DNA of 64,000 nucleotides from Paenibacillus marchantiae (GCF_028771845.1 NZ_CP118270.1:4030001-4094000), one strand, 5' to 3'; shown: positions 1 through 9,295, numbered from the stretch's first letter. The notes: generated from the letters alone by a model not told the origin. Numbers and translations: made by a program.

Positions 1-2
1 TG

Positions 3-35
3 CATATCCTACAGCCGCATCGGATATGGGCTCTT
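3..35 (+). terminator. Possible terminator of an upstream gene
   Basis: Seven-base complementary arms (CATATCC at 3-9 and GGATATG at 22-28) are followed by a T-rich stretch. It probably ends a gene lying outside the window. The evidence is weak because only the hairpin is visible. Confidence 0.35.
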
Positions 36-72
36 TATTTTAATGTGATGGTGTGAAAGGAAGGGAAGAATC

Positions 73-681
73 ATGTCAATTAATTTCCATCGGATTCATG
101 ATGCCGAATGGACAACTGAACCGGTCCAAGCGCGAACGGAAGGTGACCGTCTTATTGTGGAGGCACAGGAGGGCAGTGACTTTTGGGAGAAGACCTTCTA
201 TGGTTTCTGCCATCAGAATGGACATGCCATGCTTGCTCCATGGGATGGAACCAAGGCAATCGAAGTATCATTTGATCTGAGTTCATTCACGGAATTATAT
301 GATCAGGCAGGGTTAATGCTCTGGCATGGACAGGATCAATGGATCAAGGCTGGGGTTGAAGTAAATGACGGCGTGGCTCATGTAGGAGCGGTCGTAACGG
401 ATCGTTTTTCCGATTGGTCGCTCTCACCTGTACCGGAGTGGGGTGGACGCATCGTTACCATTCGGGCTTCATACCATGACGAAGCCGTAGTTATTCGTGC
501 CCGCACGGATGAGCATCCTTGGCGTACCATTCGGGTCGCGAGGTTTGCCTATCCGACGAACAAGCAAGCAGGCCCGTTTCTCTGTTCTCCGAAGCGTGCC
601 GGGTTCGAGGTTGCGTTTACCAAATGGAAATTGACTGAACCGGATCAGGATCTGCACACTGACCCTCCCATTGCCGATTAA
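73..681 (+). CDS. DUF1349 family protein (concanavalin-like fold)
   Basis: A 202-residue soluble protein without signal peptide. The sequence resembles the DUF1349 family, whose members adopt a concanavalin A-like beta sandwich and are sometimes labelled 'regulation of enolase protein 1' from a yeast homologue; the bacterial function is unknown. The conserved features I see are the aromatic-rich N-terminal half (WEKTFYGF, LMLWHGQDQWIKAGVE) and the C-terminal AGFEVAFTKWKL strand. The start is ATG at 73, preceded by a purine-rich ribosome binding site (GGAAGGGAAG). It appears to be a single-gene unit closed by the strong hairpin at 718-768. The family call is moderately sure; any substrate or partner would be a guess. 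Confidence 0.8.
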   Translation: MSINFHRIHDAEWTTEPVQARTEGDRLIVEAQEGSDFWEKTFYGFCHQNGHAMLAPWDGTKAIEVSFDLSSFTELYDQAGLMLWHGQDQWIKAGVEVNDGVAHVGAVVTDRFSDWSLSPVPEWGGRIVTIRASYHDEAVVIRARTDEHPWRTIRVARFAYPTNKQAGPFLCSPKRAGFEVAFTKWKLTEPDQDLHTDPPIAD

Positions 682-717
682 TATGGGGTTGGTTGGGAAA
701 TGTGACGCTATCGAAAC

Positions 718-768
718 AAACGAAAACAAGCAAGTCTTCCTTGGTGGAGGACTTGCTTGTTTTCGTTT
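718..768. terminator. Strong bidirectional terminator
   Basis: A 19-bp perfect inverted repeat (718-736 and 750-768) extends inward by further pairs. The ends are A-rich on the left and T-rich on the right, so it can terminate the DUF1349 gene on the plus strand and the convergent SET-domain gene on the minus strand. Confidence 0.85.
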
Positions 769-880
769 GCATTAGGCAGCGGCATAGGTTGAATTACCAA
801 GCCTACAACGGATTATGGTGAATTTTTTAAAGTTTTGTCCACATGAAGTTGCACTACTGTTGTCGTTTATCCTCAAGGTC

Positions 881-1354
881 TTATTTGCTTGAGTCCGTAT
901 CCTTGGAGTCAGATTCGATGCCATCAGCATCCTCTGCACCATCACTTACTTCGTTCAACTCACGCATACGTTCTTCGTAATCATCCAGAAACCATAATGG
1001 GTCCATGTTATCTTCCTCGCCATTATAATTAATCAATACTTCTTCGCCGGCTTTGATATCTGTATAAGCATAGAAGTCAAAAGTGTGGTTTTCAAAGTTG
1101 ATATCATAGGTGGCGTTAGGCTCGTAGGAATGGTTGATCAAACTGCCATAGCCCAGCAGGATAGCCGTATGATTGGCTCCGTATTCGAATACGTAATCTT
1201 CGAGAATTGTTTTCTCAACATGTTCGTGGTCTTCATTTGGATAAGGGACAACTGGAGCCTGATGGATCAGTTGGCCTTTTGGAATGTCTACGGTCGCAAA
1301 TACGCCGCGGTTAAATTCGCCATTACCCAATTTGGATTGTTTCACTTCAATCAT
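881..1354 (-). CDS. SET domain-containing protein
   Basis: A 157-residue protein consisting almost entirely of a SET domain, the fold used by lysine methyltransferases with S-adenosylmethionine as donor. Visible SET signatures are the N-terminal GVFATVDIPKGQLI segment, the GYGSLINHSYEPNA motif containing the NHS core, and EVLINYNGEE near the C-terminus with the conserved tyrosine. The tail after about residue 130 is acidic and low in complexity. I place the start at ATG 1354 rather than GTG 1363, because AGGTG at 1361-1365 is then a well spaced ribosome binding site. Bacterial stand-alone SET proteins of this size are common in Bacillales; their targets are unknown. It is convergent with the upstream DUF1349 gene and divergent from the ABC-F gene. 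Confidence 0.85.
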   Translation of the reverse strand: MIEVKQSKLGNGEFNRGVFATVDIPKGQLIHQAPVVPYPNEDHEHVEKTILEDYVFEYGANHTAILLGYGSLINHSYEPNATYDINFENHTFDFYAYTDIKAGEEVLINYNGEEDNMDPLWFLDDYEERMRELNEVSDGAEDADGIESDSKDTDSSK

Positions 1355-1531
1355 GATTTTCACCTGATGCTCTCCAAGAGAGCTCCATTCTTATAGTAGT
1401 AAGTCGTTTAAGGAAAAATTTTAACTCATCCATACCTATAAGGCAAATGCCATTGATATCAGTTTGAGTGGATCCGGGGTCAAAACGAAGGACATTTCAT
1501 CGAAAAATGGTGCTAAATTTACAATAGGGCG

Positions 1532-1561
1532 TTGAGTTGTGCATGATATAACGCTTATAAT
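1532..1561 (+). promoter_or_regulatory. Predicted sigma-A promoter of the ABC-F gene
   Basis: A TTGAGT -35 box at 1532-1537 and a perfect TATAAT -10 box at 1556-1561 are separated by 18 bp. The -10 box lies about 40 bp upstream of the ABC-F start codon. Confidence 0.55.
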
Positions 1562-1599
1562 ATACAAAGAATTAAGTCTATATAGAAAAGGTGTCATGA

Positions 1600-3156
1600 A
1601 TGAGCATATTAAATGTCGAAAAATTAAGTCACGGTTTTGGTGACCGTGCTATCTTTAACAACGTTTCTTTCCGCCTCCTGAAAGGCGAACATATTGGTCT
1701 GATCGGGGCCAATGGTGAGGGGAAATCTACCTTCATGAACATTATTACTGGCAAACTCCAGCCAGATGAAGGTAAAGTGGAGTGGTCCAAACGTATGCGT
1801 GTCGGATATTTGGATCAGCACGCTGTGCTCAGCAAGGGACAATCCATTCGTGATGTCCTTCGTGGAGCATTCCAGTATTTGTTTGACATGGAACAAGAAA
1901 TGAATGATATGTATGGTAAGATGGGCGATGTAACTCCGGAGGAATTAGAACAGCTGCTGGAGGATGTAGGTACGATTCAGGATACGCTGACTAACCAGGA
2001 TTTCTACATGATCGATGCCAAAGTCGACGAGACAGCACGCGGTCTGGGTCTAACCGATATCGGTCTGGATAAGGACGTTAACGACCTTAGTGGTGGACAA
2101 CGTACGAAGGTATTGCTCGCCAAGCTGCTGCTTGAAAAACCGGATATTCTGCTCCTGGATGAGCCTACGAACTATCTGGATGAATTGCATATCGAATGGC
2201 TGAAACGCTATTTGCAGGAATATGAGAATGCTTTTATTCTGATCTCGCATGATATCCCGTTCCTGAACAGTGTAATTAACTTGATCTATCACATGGAAAA
2301 TCAGGATCTCACCCGTTATGTGGGCGATTATAGTCATTTCCAGGAAGTCCATGAGATGAAAAAACAGCAACTGGAGTCGGCGTATAAGCGTCAACAACAG
2401 GAAATTGCTGATCTCAAGGATTTTGTGGCCCGTAATAAGGCAAGTGTGGCTACACGCAACATGGCGATGTCCAGACAGAAGAAATTGGACAAGATGGATG
2501 TCATCGAAATCGCCAAGGAAAAACCGAAACCACAGTTTAACTTCCGTGATGCAAGAACGTCCGGTAAGCTCATTTTCGAAACAAAAGGCCTTGTCATTGG
2601 ATACAATGAGCCGTTGTCGAGACCACTGGACCTGCGCATGGAGCGTGGTCAGAAGATCGCTCTCGTTGGTGCGAATGGTATCGGTAAAACAACCCTGATG
2701 CGCAGCATTCTGGGCGAGATTCAGGCGTTGGAAGGTACCGTTCAGCGCGGTGAACATCTGGAGATTGGATATTTCCAACAAGAGATGAAGGATGCCAACT
2801 ACAATACCTGTATCGAAGAGATCTGGCAGGAGTTCCCTTCCTATACTCAATTTGAAGTGCGTGCTGCACTTGCAAAATGCGGACTGACTACCAAGCATAT
2901 TGAGAGCAAGGTTGCGGTACTGAGCGGTGGCGAGAAAGCCAAAGTTCGTCTCTGCAAACTGATCAATAACGAAACAAACCTGCTCGTACTCGATGAGCCG
3001 ACGAACCATTTGGACGTTGATGCGAAGGAAGAGTTGAAACGCGCACTCAAAGCATACAAAGGCAGCATTCTGCTGATCTCTCACGAACCTGAATTCTATC
3101 GTGATGTGGTTACGGAGATATGGAATTGTGAGTCGTGGACAACGAAGGTATTTTAA
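1600..3156 (+). CDS. ABC-F family ATPase (YbiT-like)
   Basis: A 518-residue soluble protein with two tandem ABC ATPase domains and no membrane segments, the ABC-F layout. Members bind the ribosomal E site and rescue stalled translation or protect against antibiotics. Domain 1 has Walker A GANGEGKST near residue 36, signature LSGGQ and Walker B LLLDEPTNYLD; domain 2 has GANGIGKTT near residue 350, LSGGEKAKVRL and LVLDEPTNHLD. A charged linker lies between about residues 240 and 310. The C-terminal NCESWTTKVF tail resembles the YbiT branch of translation factors rather than dedicated Vga/Msr-type resistance proteins. The ribosome binding site AAAGGTG precedes ATG 1600. The gene is monocistronic, with a promoter at 1532-1561 and a terminator at 3198-3234. 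Confidence 0.93.
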   Translation: MSILNVEKLSHGFGDRAIFNNVSFRLLKGEHIGLIGANGEGKSTFMNIITGKLQPDEGKVEWSKRMRVGYLDQHAVLSKGQSIRDVLRGAFQYLFDMEQEMNDMYGKMGDVTPEELEQLLEDVGTIQDTLTNQDFYMIDAKVDETARGLGLTDIGLDKDVNDLSGGQRTKVLLAKLLLEKPDILLLDEPTNYLDELHIEWLKRYLQEYENAFILISHDIPFLNSVINLIYHMENQDLTRYVGDYSHFQEVHEMKKQQLESAYKRQQQEIADLKDFVARNKASVATRNMAMSRQKKLDKMDVIEIAKEKPKPQFNFRDARTSGKLIFETKGLVIGYNEPLSRPLDLRMERGQKIALVGANGIGKTTLMRSILGEIQALEGTVQRGEHLEIGYFQQEMKDANYNTCIEEIWQEFPSYTQFEVRAALAKCGLTTKHIESKVAVLSGGEKAKVRLCKLINNETNLLVLDEPTNHLDVDAKEELKRALKAYKGSILLISHEPEFYRDVVTEIWNCESWTTKVF

Positions 3157-3197
3157 TTTTAGTGCCTGCACTAGAAGAAACATGAACAAGCATACAG

Positions 3198-3234
3198 AAG
3201 ACAGCGCCAAGGTTAAATGGACGCTGTCTTTTTG
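3198..3234 (+). terminator. Terminator of the ABC-F gene
   Basis: AAGACAGCG at 3198-3206 pairs with CGCTGTCTT at 3222-3230 and is followed by a T-run. It lies just downstream of the ABC-F stop codon and at the end of the convergent oxidoreductase gene. Confidence 0.8.
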
Positions 3235-3245
3235 CGTTGCAGAGG

Positions 3246-3806
3246 TTACTTGTAATGTCTGCCAATTTGATACGCTTGCTCCAGCAAGCCTTCAATATGC
3301 GTTTTGGATTCGGATATGGTTTCATAGAGAAACTCGACTCGGGATTCCTGCAATCCTGCATAACCAGCGATCCCATTATTCAGATAATTCGAAATCATGT
3401 TGTAATAATCGTACTTATGGAATGAAGCCTCCGTTCCTCCAGCTAGTGCAATCCAGAGTGCCTTTTTGGAGTTTGCTTTGTTCAGCAGCCCCATGTTCCA
3501 TACCTTGTCCAGATAAGCTTTGAGCATGGAAGGAACGTTGTACCACCATACCGGGAAAATAAAGACAATGGCATCAGCCGCGAGCACGCGATCCAGCTCT
3601 TTGCGAATTACAGGGGCATGCTGCTTATCGGGATTTTGCCAATCTCGCTCATCTTCTACGCTATATAACGGATCGAATCCATCATGGTACAGATCAAGGA
3701 TATCAATTTCATGGTGATTCTCCTTCAGACCTTCTATAAAACGATTCATCACGGCAAATGTTAGAGAATCCTGTCTTGGGTGAGTAACGACCAGTTTAAT
3801 TTTCAT
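3246..3806 (-). CDS. Flavodoxin-fold NAD(P)H oxidoreductase
   Basis: A 186-residue protein of the flavodoxin-like quinone/NAD(P)H oxidoreductase family (YwrO/MdaB-like). Such enzymes use FMN or FAD to reduce quinones or electrophiles in the cytoplasm. Visible elements are the N-terminal strand and flavin phosphate loop (KLVVTHPRQDSLTF), the DLYHDGFDPLY segment, the PVWWYNVPSMLKAYLDKV motif that shapes the flavin site, and ALAGGTEASFHKYDYYN. The ATG at 3806 has an AAGGATGG ribosome binding site. It is transcribed divergently from an HxlR-type regulator; this pairing is typical for electrophile- or thiol-stress-inducible reductases, so control by the neighbour is a reasonable inference. The exact substrate is not visible. 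Confidence 0.88.
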   Translation of the reverse strand: MKIKLVVTHPRQDSLTFAVMNRFIEGLKENHHEIDILDLYHDGFDPLYSVEDERDWQNPDKQHAPVIRKELDRVLAADAIVFIFPVWWYNVPSMLKAYLDKVWNMGLLNKANSKKALWIALAGGTEASFHKYDYYNMISNYLNNGIAGYAGLQESRVEFLYETISESKTHIEGLLEQAYQIGRHYK

Positions 3807-3954
3807 GTATGAGTGACCATCCTTTTTCCTTCATTTTTTGGTTTAACGTTCTGACCAATGTTATTATAAGTTTCATGACATCTTATTGAGAAGTACGCAC
3901 CTTCGAGTGCTGTAGATACCTTAAGGTTCTTCGGTTACTTATAATAATGGATAT

Positions 3955-3964
3955 ACATATATGT
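3955..3964. promoter_or_regulatory. Palindrome in the oxidoreductase/HxlR intergenic region
   Basis: ACATATATGT is a perfect 10-bp palindrome between the divergent genes, 20 bp upstream of the HxlR start. A candidate -10 box (TATAAT at 3940-3945) lies just upstream. HxlR regulators often bind such intergenic dyads, so this is a candidate operator, inferred only from position and symmetry. Confidence 0.35.
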
Positions 3965-3983
3965 GATTTAAGGGGGATTCCCA

Positions 3984-4373
3984 GTGGAACAGGAACTGAA
4001 AAGATATGAGAGTGGTGTGCAGGCAATGCTGGAACTGGTCGGAGGGAAATGGAGGATTCTTATTCTGCATCAACTGATAACAGGTAAAAAACGAACAAGC
4101 GAACTTCGCAGAGCTATCCCTGGCATTACTCAGAAGGTCCTTACCCAGCAGCTGCGTGATCTTGAAAAGAATGAAATCATCCATCGAATTATTCATCCCC
4201 AGATTCCACCCAAAGTAGAGTATGAGCTGACCGAGTATGGCTTTACACTGCAGGCAATCATCGATCGCATCTGTATGTGGGGAGAGAATCATCTGGACAG
4301 AGTATATGGAGATAAAAACAAAGTGCTGGAGAATCATTTTAGCGAATATATTCCGCTTTCGACTTCGAACTAA
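3984..4373 (+). CDS. HxlR family transcriptional regulator
   Basis: A 129-residue winged helix-turn-helix protein of the HxlR/DUF24 (MarR-like) family. The family core is visible: MLELVGGKWRILILHQL at the N-terminus, then TSELRRAIPGITQKVLTQQLRDLEKNEIIHR for the recognition helix, and VEYELTEYGFTL for the wing. Many members sense electrophiles through an N-terminal cysteine; no cysteine is seen in that position here, so the signal may differ. The start is GTG 3984 with AGGGGG at 3971-3976. It is divergent from the flavodoxin-fold oxidoreductase and probably controls it. A bidirectional terminator follows at 4387-4439. Confidence 0.9.
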   Translation: MEQELKRYESGVQAMLELVGGKWRILILHQLITGKKRTSELRRAIPGITQKVLTQQLRDLEKNEIIHRIIHPQIPPKVEYELTEYGFTLQAIIDRICMWGENHLDRVYGDKNKVLENHFSEYIPLSTSN

Positions 4374-4386
4374 ACTTCTCCCAGAT

Positions 4387-4439
4387 TAAAAAACAACAAA
4401 ACCTTCCTGAATCGAGGAGGAGGGTATTTGTTGTTTTTT
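4387..4439. terminator. Terminator after the HxlR gene
   Basis: An A-rich arm ending ACAACAAA pairs with TTTGTTGTTTTTT across a GC-containing inner stem (CCTTCCT / AGGAGG). It is followed by T residues and sits 14 bp past the stop codon. Confidence 0.8.
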
Positions 4440-4483
4440 GTCCTTTATCAGTGAAACTGATAAATACCATAAAATCATCGAAA

Positions 4484-4510
4484 TTGACCCCTACCATTGG
4501 GTATGGTAGG
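4484..4510. promoter_or_regulatory. Candidate cysJ promoter region with inverted repeat
   Basis: A TTGACC -35-like box (4484-4489) abuts an inverted repeat with 8-bp perfect arms, CCTACCAT (4490-4497) and ATGGTAGG (4503-4510), separated by five bases. It lies about 70 bp upstream of cysJ. Placement right behind a -35 box suggests a repressor operator, possibly of a sulfur regulator; the regulator is not identified and no good -10 box is obvious. Confidence 0.4.
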
Positions 4511-4580
4511 TTCAAGAGAGTAGAAATTAATATGATCATTTTAGTAGGAATTAAAATTGACGTAATGCGCGAGGTGGCAA

Positions 4581-6425
4581 ATGGTGGAACTTCAAGTGAC
4601 AAACAGCCCTTTTAATCAGGAACAGGTTGAGCTGCTCAATCGCCTTATTCCTACATTGAACGATGGACAGAAAACGTGGCTTAGCGGATATCTGACAGCC
4701 ATTCAGGGATTTGCGGCTGTAGCTGCACCTGCTGGTGTGGAACAACAGCCTGCATCTTCAGCAGGTATTACTCCTGAAAGTGCACCTGTTGCGGTGTCCA
4801 GGGAAGTTACGGTACTCTTTGGATCACAAACCGGGAACTCCAGTGGACTATCCAAGAAACTGGCGAAAAAGCTGGAAGAGCAGGGGCTTCAGGTGACCCT
4901 GTCGTCAATGGGAGATTTCAAACCGAACGGACTGAAAAAAGTAGAGAATCTTCTCATTATTGTCAGCACACATGGAGAAGGCGAACCGCCGGATAATGCG
5001 ATTCCGTTGTATGAATTCCTGCATAGCAAACGGGCTCCGAAGCTTGATGGTTTACGGTACTCCGTATTGGCTTTGGGAGATACTTCGTATGAGTACTTCT
5101 GTAAGACAGGAAAGGATTTTGACATTCGTTTGCTGGAGCTTGGCGGAACAGCGCTTGTACCACGTGTGGACTGTGATGTTGATTTTGATGAAGCGGCTGC
5201 AGAGTGGATGAATGATGTGCTTGCTTCACTTAGCAGCACACCGGCTGCTACGGGAGTGGTAACCAGTGAAGCGGTTGGAGCCGCAGTAAGTAGCGGTGAA
5301 TCTGAGTTCAACCGGACGAATCCATACAAGGCGGAAGTGCTGGAAAATCTTAACCTGAACGGCAGAGGATCGGACCGTGAGACACGTCATATTGAATTGT
5401 CTCTGGAAGGTTCCAATCTGGACTACGAACCGGGCGACAGCCTCGGTGTATTCCCTGAGAATCATCCACGCCTGGTCGATGAGATGATTGCAGCAATGGA
5501 ATGGAATGCGGATGAGCGCGTTACGGTTAATAAAAGTGGAGACCAGGTTTCTGTACGTGAAGCGTTATTGCGTTACTTCGAAATTACTGCTGTCACAAGA
5601 CCCGTTGTGGAGCAGCTGGCAAAGCTGAGCCCGGGTAGCGGGTTGCCCGCTCTGCTCGCAGATGATTCGGAATTCAGGAAAGTCATGAACAGTTGTGATT
5701 TGCTGGATCTGGTACAGGATTATGGGCTTAAAGGTATTCCGGCTGCATCGTTCGTAGCTGTGCTTCGCAAAATCCCGGCACGTCTATATTCGATCGCAAG
5801 CAGTTCGAAATCTTTCCCGGATGAAGTTCATCTTACCGTTCGAACAGTACGTTATGAATCACGTGGTAGAGAGCGCTATGGTGTATGCTCTGTTCATCTG
5901 GCTGAACGAGTCGAATTAGGTGATACATTACCTGTATTCATTCAGCAAAATCCAAACTTCAAACTGCCGGAGAACCCAGATGCTCCAATCATTATGATTG
6001 GACCAGGTACAGGTGTAGCTCCGTTCAGATCTTTCCTTGGAGAGCGTGAAGAGACGGGTGCAGAAGGCAAGACGTGGCTGTTCTACGGCGATCAGCATTT
6101 CTCCACCGATTTCCTCTATCAGACCGAATGGCAGCGCTGGCTCAAGGACGGCGTTCTTACGAAGATGGATGTCGCTTTTTCCCGTGATGCAGAAGAGAAA
6201 GTATATGTGCAGCATCGGATGCTGGAACATAGCAAAGAGCTGTATCAATGGTTACAGGAAGGTGCAGTTATATATATCTGTGGTGACGAGAAACGAATGG
6301 CACATGATGTTCATGCTGCACTCGCGACCATTCTTGAACAAGAGGGTGGCCTAACCCCTGAACAGGCAGCGGAATATTTGACACGTTTGCAGCAGGAAAA
6401 ACGTTATCAGCGGGATGTGTATTAA
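4581..6425 (+). CDS. cysJ: Sulfite reductase (NADPH) flavoprotein alpha subunit
   Basis: A 614-residue diflavin reductase that passes electrons from NADPH through FAD and FMN to CysI, which reduces sulfite to sulfide in assimilatory sulfur metabolism. Domains in order: a short N-terminal helical region with an Ala/Pro linker (to about residue 70), a flavodoxin domain (about 73-220; LFGSQTGNSS FMN phosphate loop, STHGEGEPPDNA and ALGDTSYEYFC), and a ferredoxin-NADP reductase module (about 235-614) with RLYSIASS for FAD, GPGTGVAPFRSF for NADPH and a C-terminal ICGDEKRMA motif ending in aromatic VY. Length is normal for the family. cysI follows after 54 bp, so the two form an operon. The upstream inverted repeat may mediate sulfur regulation. 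Confidence 0.95.
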   Translation: MVELQVTNSPFNQEQVELLNRLIPTLNDGQKTWLSGYLTAIQGFAAVAAPAGVEQQPASSAGITPESAPVAVSREVTVLFGSQTGNSSGLSKKLAKKLEEQGLQVTLSSMGDFKPNGLKKVENLLIIVSTHGEGEPPDNAIPLYEFLHSKRAPKLDGLRYSVLALGDTSYEYFCKTGKDFDIRLLELGGTALVPRVDCDVDFDEAAAEWMNDVLASLSSTPAATGVVTSEAVGAAVSSGESEFNRTNPYKAEVLENLNLNGRGSDRETRHIELSLEGSNLDYEPGDSLGVFPENHPRLVDEMIAAMEWNADERVTVNKSGDQVSVREALLRYFEITAVTRPVVEQLAKLSPGSGLPALLADDSEFRKVMNSCDLLDLVQDYGLKGIPAASFVAVLRKIPARLYSIASSSKSFPDEVHLTVRTVRYESRGRERYGVCSVHLAERVELGDTLPVFIQQNPNFKLPENPDAPIIMIGPGTGVAPFRSFLGEREETGAEGKTWLFYGDQHFSTDFLYQTEWQRWLKDGVLTKMDVAFSRDAEEKVYVQHRMLEHSKELYQWLQEGAVIYICGDEKRMAHDVHAALATILEQEGGLTPEQAAEYLTRLQQEKRYQRDVY

Positions 6426-6479
6426 TTACAGATTATATGCCGGATAAGGCATCCCGGAGATACGAGAGGAGATAGCAGC

Positions 6480-8201
6480 ATGACTTATAATAACTTACTT
6501 AACCCGCAGCGCACGAACAGTGATGTGGAAGATATAAAGATCAAAAGTGACTACTTGCGTGGAAGTCTGACTGAAACGCTGGCGGATCGGATCAGTGGTG
6601 CGATTCCTGAGGACGATAACCGTCTGATGAAACATCACGGCAGTTATATGCAAGACGACCGTGACCTGCGTAATGAGCGGAATAAATCCAAGCTGGAGCC
6701 TGCCTATCAATTCATGTTGCGTGTGCGTGCTTCCGGAGGAATTGTTACACCCGAACAGTGGTTGATGATGGATCGTGTAGCGCATAAATATGCGAATGAG
6801 ACCATTCGTCTGACGACGCGCCAATCATTTCAACTGCATGGTGTGCTCAAATGGGACCTCAAAAATACCATCCGTGAAGTAAACGACTCGTTGCTCAGCA
6901 CTCTTGCTGCGTGTGGTGACGTCAATCGGAACGTCATGTGTAATCCGAATCCGGACCAATCAGATATTCATGCTGAAGTATATGAATGGGCATGCCAGGT
7001 GAGTAATCACCTGGATCCACGGACTCGTGCGTATCATGAGTTGTGGCTGGATGGAGAGAAAATTATCGATTCACAAGACACAGATGAAGAGGTAGAACCG
7101 ATTTATGGCAAAGTGTATTTGCCGCGTAAGTTCAAAATTGGGATTGCTGTTCCACCATCCAATGATGTAGATGTGTTTTCGCAGGATCTCGGATTTATCG
7201 CTATTGTAGAGAACGGCAAGCTGCAAGGCTTTAACGTTTCTGTCGGCGGTGGTATGGGCATGTCTCATGGTGATCCGAAGACTTATCCGCAGGTGTCCAA
7301 AGTCATTGGTTTCTGTACACCAGAGCAAATGATTGATGTTGCGGAGAAGACGGTTATGATTCAACGTGATTATGGGGATCGTGCAGTACGTAAACATGCC
7401 CGTTTCAAATATACAATCGATGACCGCGGCCTCGCCTGGTTTGTGGAAGAACTGACGAGTCGTCTCGGCTGGAAGTTGGATGCGGCGCGCGAGTTCCATT
7501 TTGAACATAATGGAGATCGTTACGGTTGGGTGAAAGGCAGCAACGGCAGATGGCACTACACCTTGTTCATTCAAAATGGACGTGTGAAGGATGTGGACGG
7601 TTATCCGCTCATGACAGGTCTGCGTGAAATTGCCAAAATCCATACTGGAGATTTCCGTCTCACAGCCAATCAGAATCTCATGATCGGGAACATCAGCAGC
7701 CAGAAGAAGAAAAAGATTGAGGCACTGATTGAGCAATACAATCTGACCGATGGTGCTCATTACTCGGCGCTTCGCAGAAGTTCTATGGCTTGCGTGGCGC
7801 TTCCGACTTGTGGTCTTGCCATGGCGGAATCCGAACGGTATCTTCCATCACTGATCGACAAGCTGGAGCCTGTACTGGACGAAGCGGGGCTGAGAGACGA
7901 AGAGATTGTCATTCGTATGACGGGTTGCCCGAACGGCTGCGCGAGACCGATGCTGGCCGAGATCTCGTTTATCGGCAAAGCTCCGGGAAAATACAATATG
8001 TATCTGGGTGGAAGTTTTACCGGGCATCGTTTGAACAAATTGTACAAAGAAAATATTGGCGAAACCGAAATTTTGGATACATTGACTCCAATGGTGAATC
8101 AATATGCCAAAGAGCGCAATGATGGTGAGCATTTTGGAGATTTCGTCATTCGTGCCGGTTATGTGCCTGAAGTGCTGGACGGTCAACAGTTTCATGCCTA
8201 A
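6480..8201 (+). CDS. cysI: Sulfite reductase (NADPH) hemoprotein beta subunit
   Basis: A 573-residue sulfite reductase hemoprotein that carries siroheme and a 4Fe-4S cluster and performs the six-electron reduction of sulfite to sulfide. The two cysteine clusters binding the coupled cofactor are intact: [14 protein letters not shown] and the CPNGCARP motif about 40 residues later. The family's anion-binding segments [10 protein letters not shown] and [11 protein letters not shown] are also visible. The start ATG 6480 has GAGAGGAGA upstream. It follows cysJ closely and is followed by a terminator at 8220-8250, so the cysJI operon appears to have only two genes here. No frameshift or missing motif was seen. 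Confidence 0.96.
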   Translation: MTYNNLLNPQRTNSDVEDIKIKSDYLRGSLTETLADRISGAIPEDDNRLMKHHGSYMQDDRDLRNERNKSKLEPAYQFMLRVRASGGIVTPEQWLMMDRVAHKYANETIRLTTRQSFQLHGVLKWDLKNTIREVNDSLLSTLAACGDVNRNVMCNPNPDQSDIHAEVYEWACQVSNHLDPRTRAYHELWLDGEKIIDSQDTDEEVEPIYGKVYLPRKFKIGIAVPPSNDVDVFSQDLGFIAIVENGKLQGFNVSVGGGMGMSHGDPKTYPQVSKVIGFCTPEQMIDVAEKTVMIQRDYGDRAVRKHARFKYTIDDRGLAWFVEELTSRLGWKLDAAREFHFEHNGDRYGWVKGSNGRWHYTLFIQNGRVKDVDGYPLMTGLREIAKIHTGDFRLTANQNLMIGNISSQKKKKIEALIEQYNLTDGAHYSALRRSSMACVALPTCGLAMAESERYLPSLIDKLEPVLDEAGLRDEEIVIRMTGCPNGCARPMLAEISFIGKAPGKYNMYLGGSFTGHRLNKLYKENIGETEILDTLTPMVNQYAKERNDGEHFGDFVIRAGYVPEVLDGQQFHA

Positions 8202-8219
8202 TTAGATGAATTCGTGAAG

Positions 8220-8250
8220 AGAAGCATTCCCTAGGGAATTGCTTCTTTGG
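8220..8250 (+). terminator. Terminator of the cysJI operon
   Basis: A near-perfect 27-bp inverted repeat at 8220-8246 (arms AGAAGC... and ...GCTTCT around a TTCCCTAGGGAA core) is followed by TTGGCGTTTTT. It sits 19 bp after the cysI stop. Confidence 0.75.
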
Positions 8251-8336
8251 CGTTTTTGGATCGTTTCTCTTTGGGATTTCTGAACGTGGTAAGGTGAAAT
8301 CAACTTGTCTTTTACCATTTTTTCGTGAGTCTAAAC

Positions 8337-8365
8337 TTGTTGAAGTACGCCCAACAAGATATAAT
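8337..8365 (+). promoter_or_regulatory. Predicted yebC promoter
   Basis: TTGTTG at 8337-8342 and a perfect TATAAT at 8360-8365 are separated by 17 bp, a good sigma-A promoter ending 47 bp before the yebC start. Confidence 0.65.
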
Positions 8366-8411
8366 GACAAAGTAGAAAGCAGATTATATGTTGAAAGTGA
8401 GCGGAAACGAT

Positions 8412-9128
8412 ATGGGTCGTAAGTGGAATAATATTAAAGAAAAAAAAGCTTCAAAAGATGCAAATACTAGCCGGGTCTATGCTAAATTCGGCGTTGAGAT
8501 TTATGTAGCTGCCAAGAAGGGCGAACCGGACCCGGAAGCGAACCGCGCACTGAAAGTCGTGCTGGAACGTGCCAAAACGTATAACGTACCCAAAGCAATT
8601 ATTGACCGTGCCATGGAAAAGGCAAAAGGCAGCGGGGACGAAAATTATGAAGAACTGCGTTATGAAGGATTCGGGCCCAATGGTGCCATGGTTATCGTGG
8701 ATGCCCTCACCAATAATGTGAACCGTACTGCACCGGAAGTGCGCTCGGCATTTAACAAAAACGCGGGCAATATGGGTGTGAGTGGTTCAGTTGCTTATAT
8801 GTTTGATCCTACAGCGGTAATCGGGGTAGAAGGCAAAAACTCCGAGGAAGTACTGGAACTTCTGCTTGAAGCAGATGTGGATGTACGTGATATCGTGGAC
8901 GAAGACGATGCTGTGATCGTATATGCAGAACCGGATCAATTCCACGCTGTACAGGAAGCATTTAAAGCTGCCGGTGTTACTGAGTTTACCGTAGCCGAGC
9001 TGACGATGCTTGCGCAAAACCATATTGAACTTCCAGAGGATGCACAAGCTCAGTTCGAGAAACTGATTGATGCGCTTGAAGACCTTGAAGATGTTCAGCA
9101 AGTATACCATAACGTAGAGTTCGTTTAA
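8412..9128 (+). CDS. yebC: YebC/PmpR family protein, 3' end supplied by the island
   Basis: A 238-residue YebC/PmpR/TACO1-family protein. Members have been described as DNA-binding regulators and, more recently, as translation factors that help ribosomes through proline stretches. The hallmark N-terminus [16 protein letters not shown], the [14 protein letters not shown] segment and the acidic C-terminus are present. I place the start at ATG 8412; an in-frame ATG eight codons upstream would add a non-conserved extension. The gene is the integration target of the island: its last 72 codons (from 8915) recur at 30039-30252. The tail after the crossover is probably element-derived, yet it keeps the frame and changes only one residue (Ile versus Leu), so the protein should stay functional. 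The native terminator now lies 21 kb away at 30292-30337. Confidence 0.93.
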   Translation: MGRKWNNIKEKKASKDANTSRVYAKFGVEIYVAAKKGEPDPEANRALKVVLERAKTYNVPKAIIDRAMEKAKGSGDENYEELRYEGFGPNGAMVIVDALTNNVNRTAPEVRSAFNKNAGNMGVSGSVAYMFDPTAVIGVEGKNSEEVLELLLEADVDVRDIVDEDDAVIVYAEPDQFHAVQEAFKAAGVTEFTVAELTMLAQNHIELPEDAQAQFEKLIDALEDLEDVQQVYHNVEFV

Positions 9129-9133
9129 GCGAA
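8915..9133. repeat. Left attachment repeat (attL) within the yebC 3' end
   Basis: This segment is repeated directly at 30039-30257, offset 21124 bp. The first 151 bp (8915-9065) are identical. Then come one non-synonymous difference at 9066 and silent differences at 9104, 9107 and 9110; identity ends just after the stop codon. The recombination crossover must lie somewhere in the identical block. Confidence 0.9.
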
Positions 9134-9295
9134 CTAAACGATACGTGGTTCGATAGGTGGTTTAGAGTCTTTCTAACCCAGTTAGGGATTTGAAAATGTA
9201 TAGAAACCATCCATATTATCACTCAGCGAGGGTATACATGCTATCACCAAGTGATTCATGTGATGATGTACGTTTTCATAGCCTGTATTGTATTT

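Noticed and set aside
2050..3210. Long minus-strand open frame (386 codons) opposite the ABC-F gene
   Set aside because: It is entirely antisense to a gene with full ABC-F motifs and has no ribosome binding site; it is a shadow frame produced by codon bias.
7071..7760. Minus-strand open frame (229 codons) opposite cysI
   Set aside because: Antisense shadow of a well-supported gene, with no family motif.
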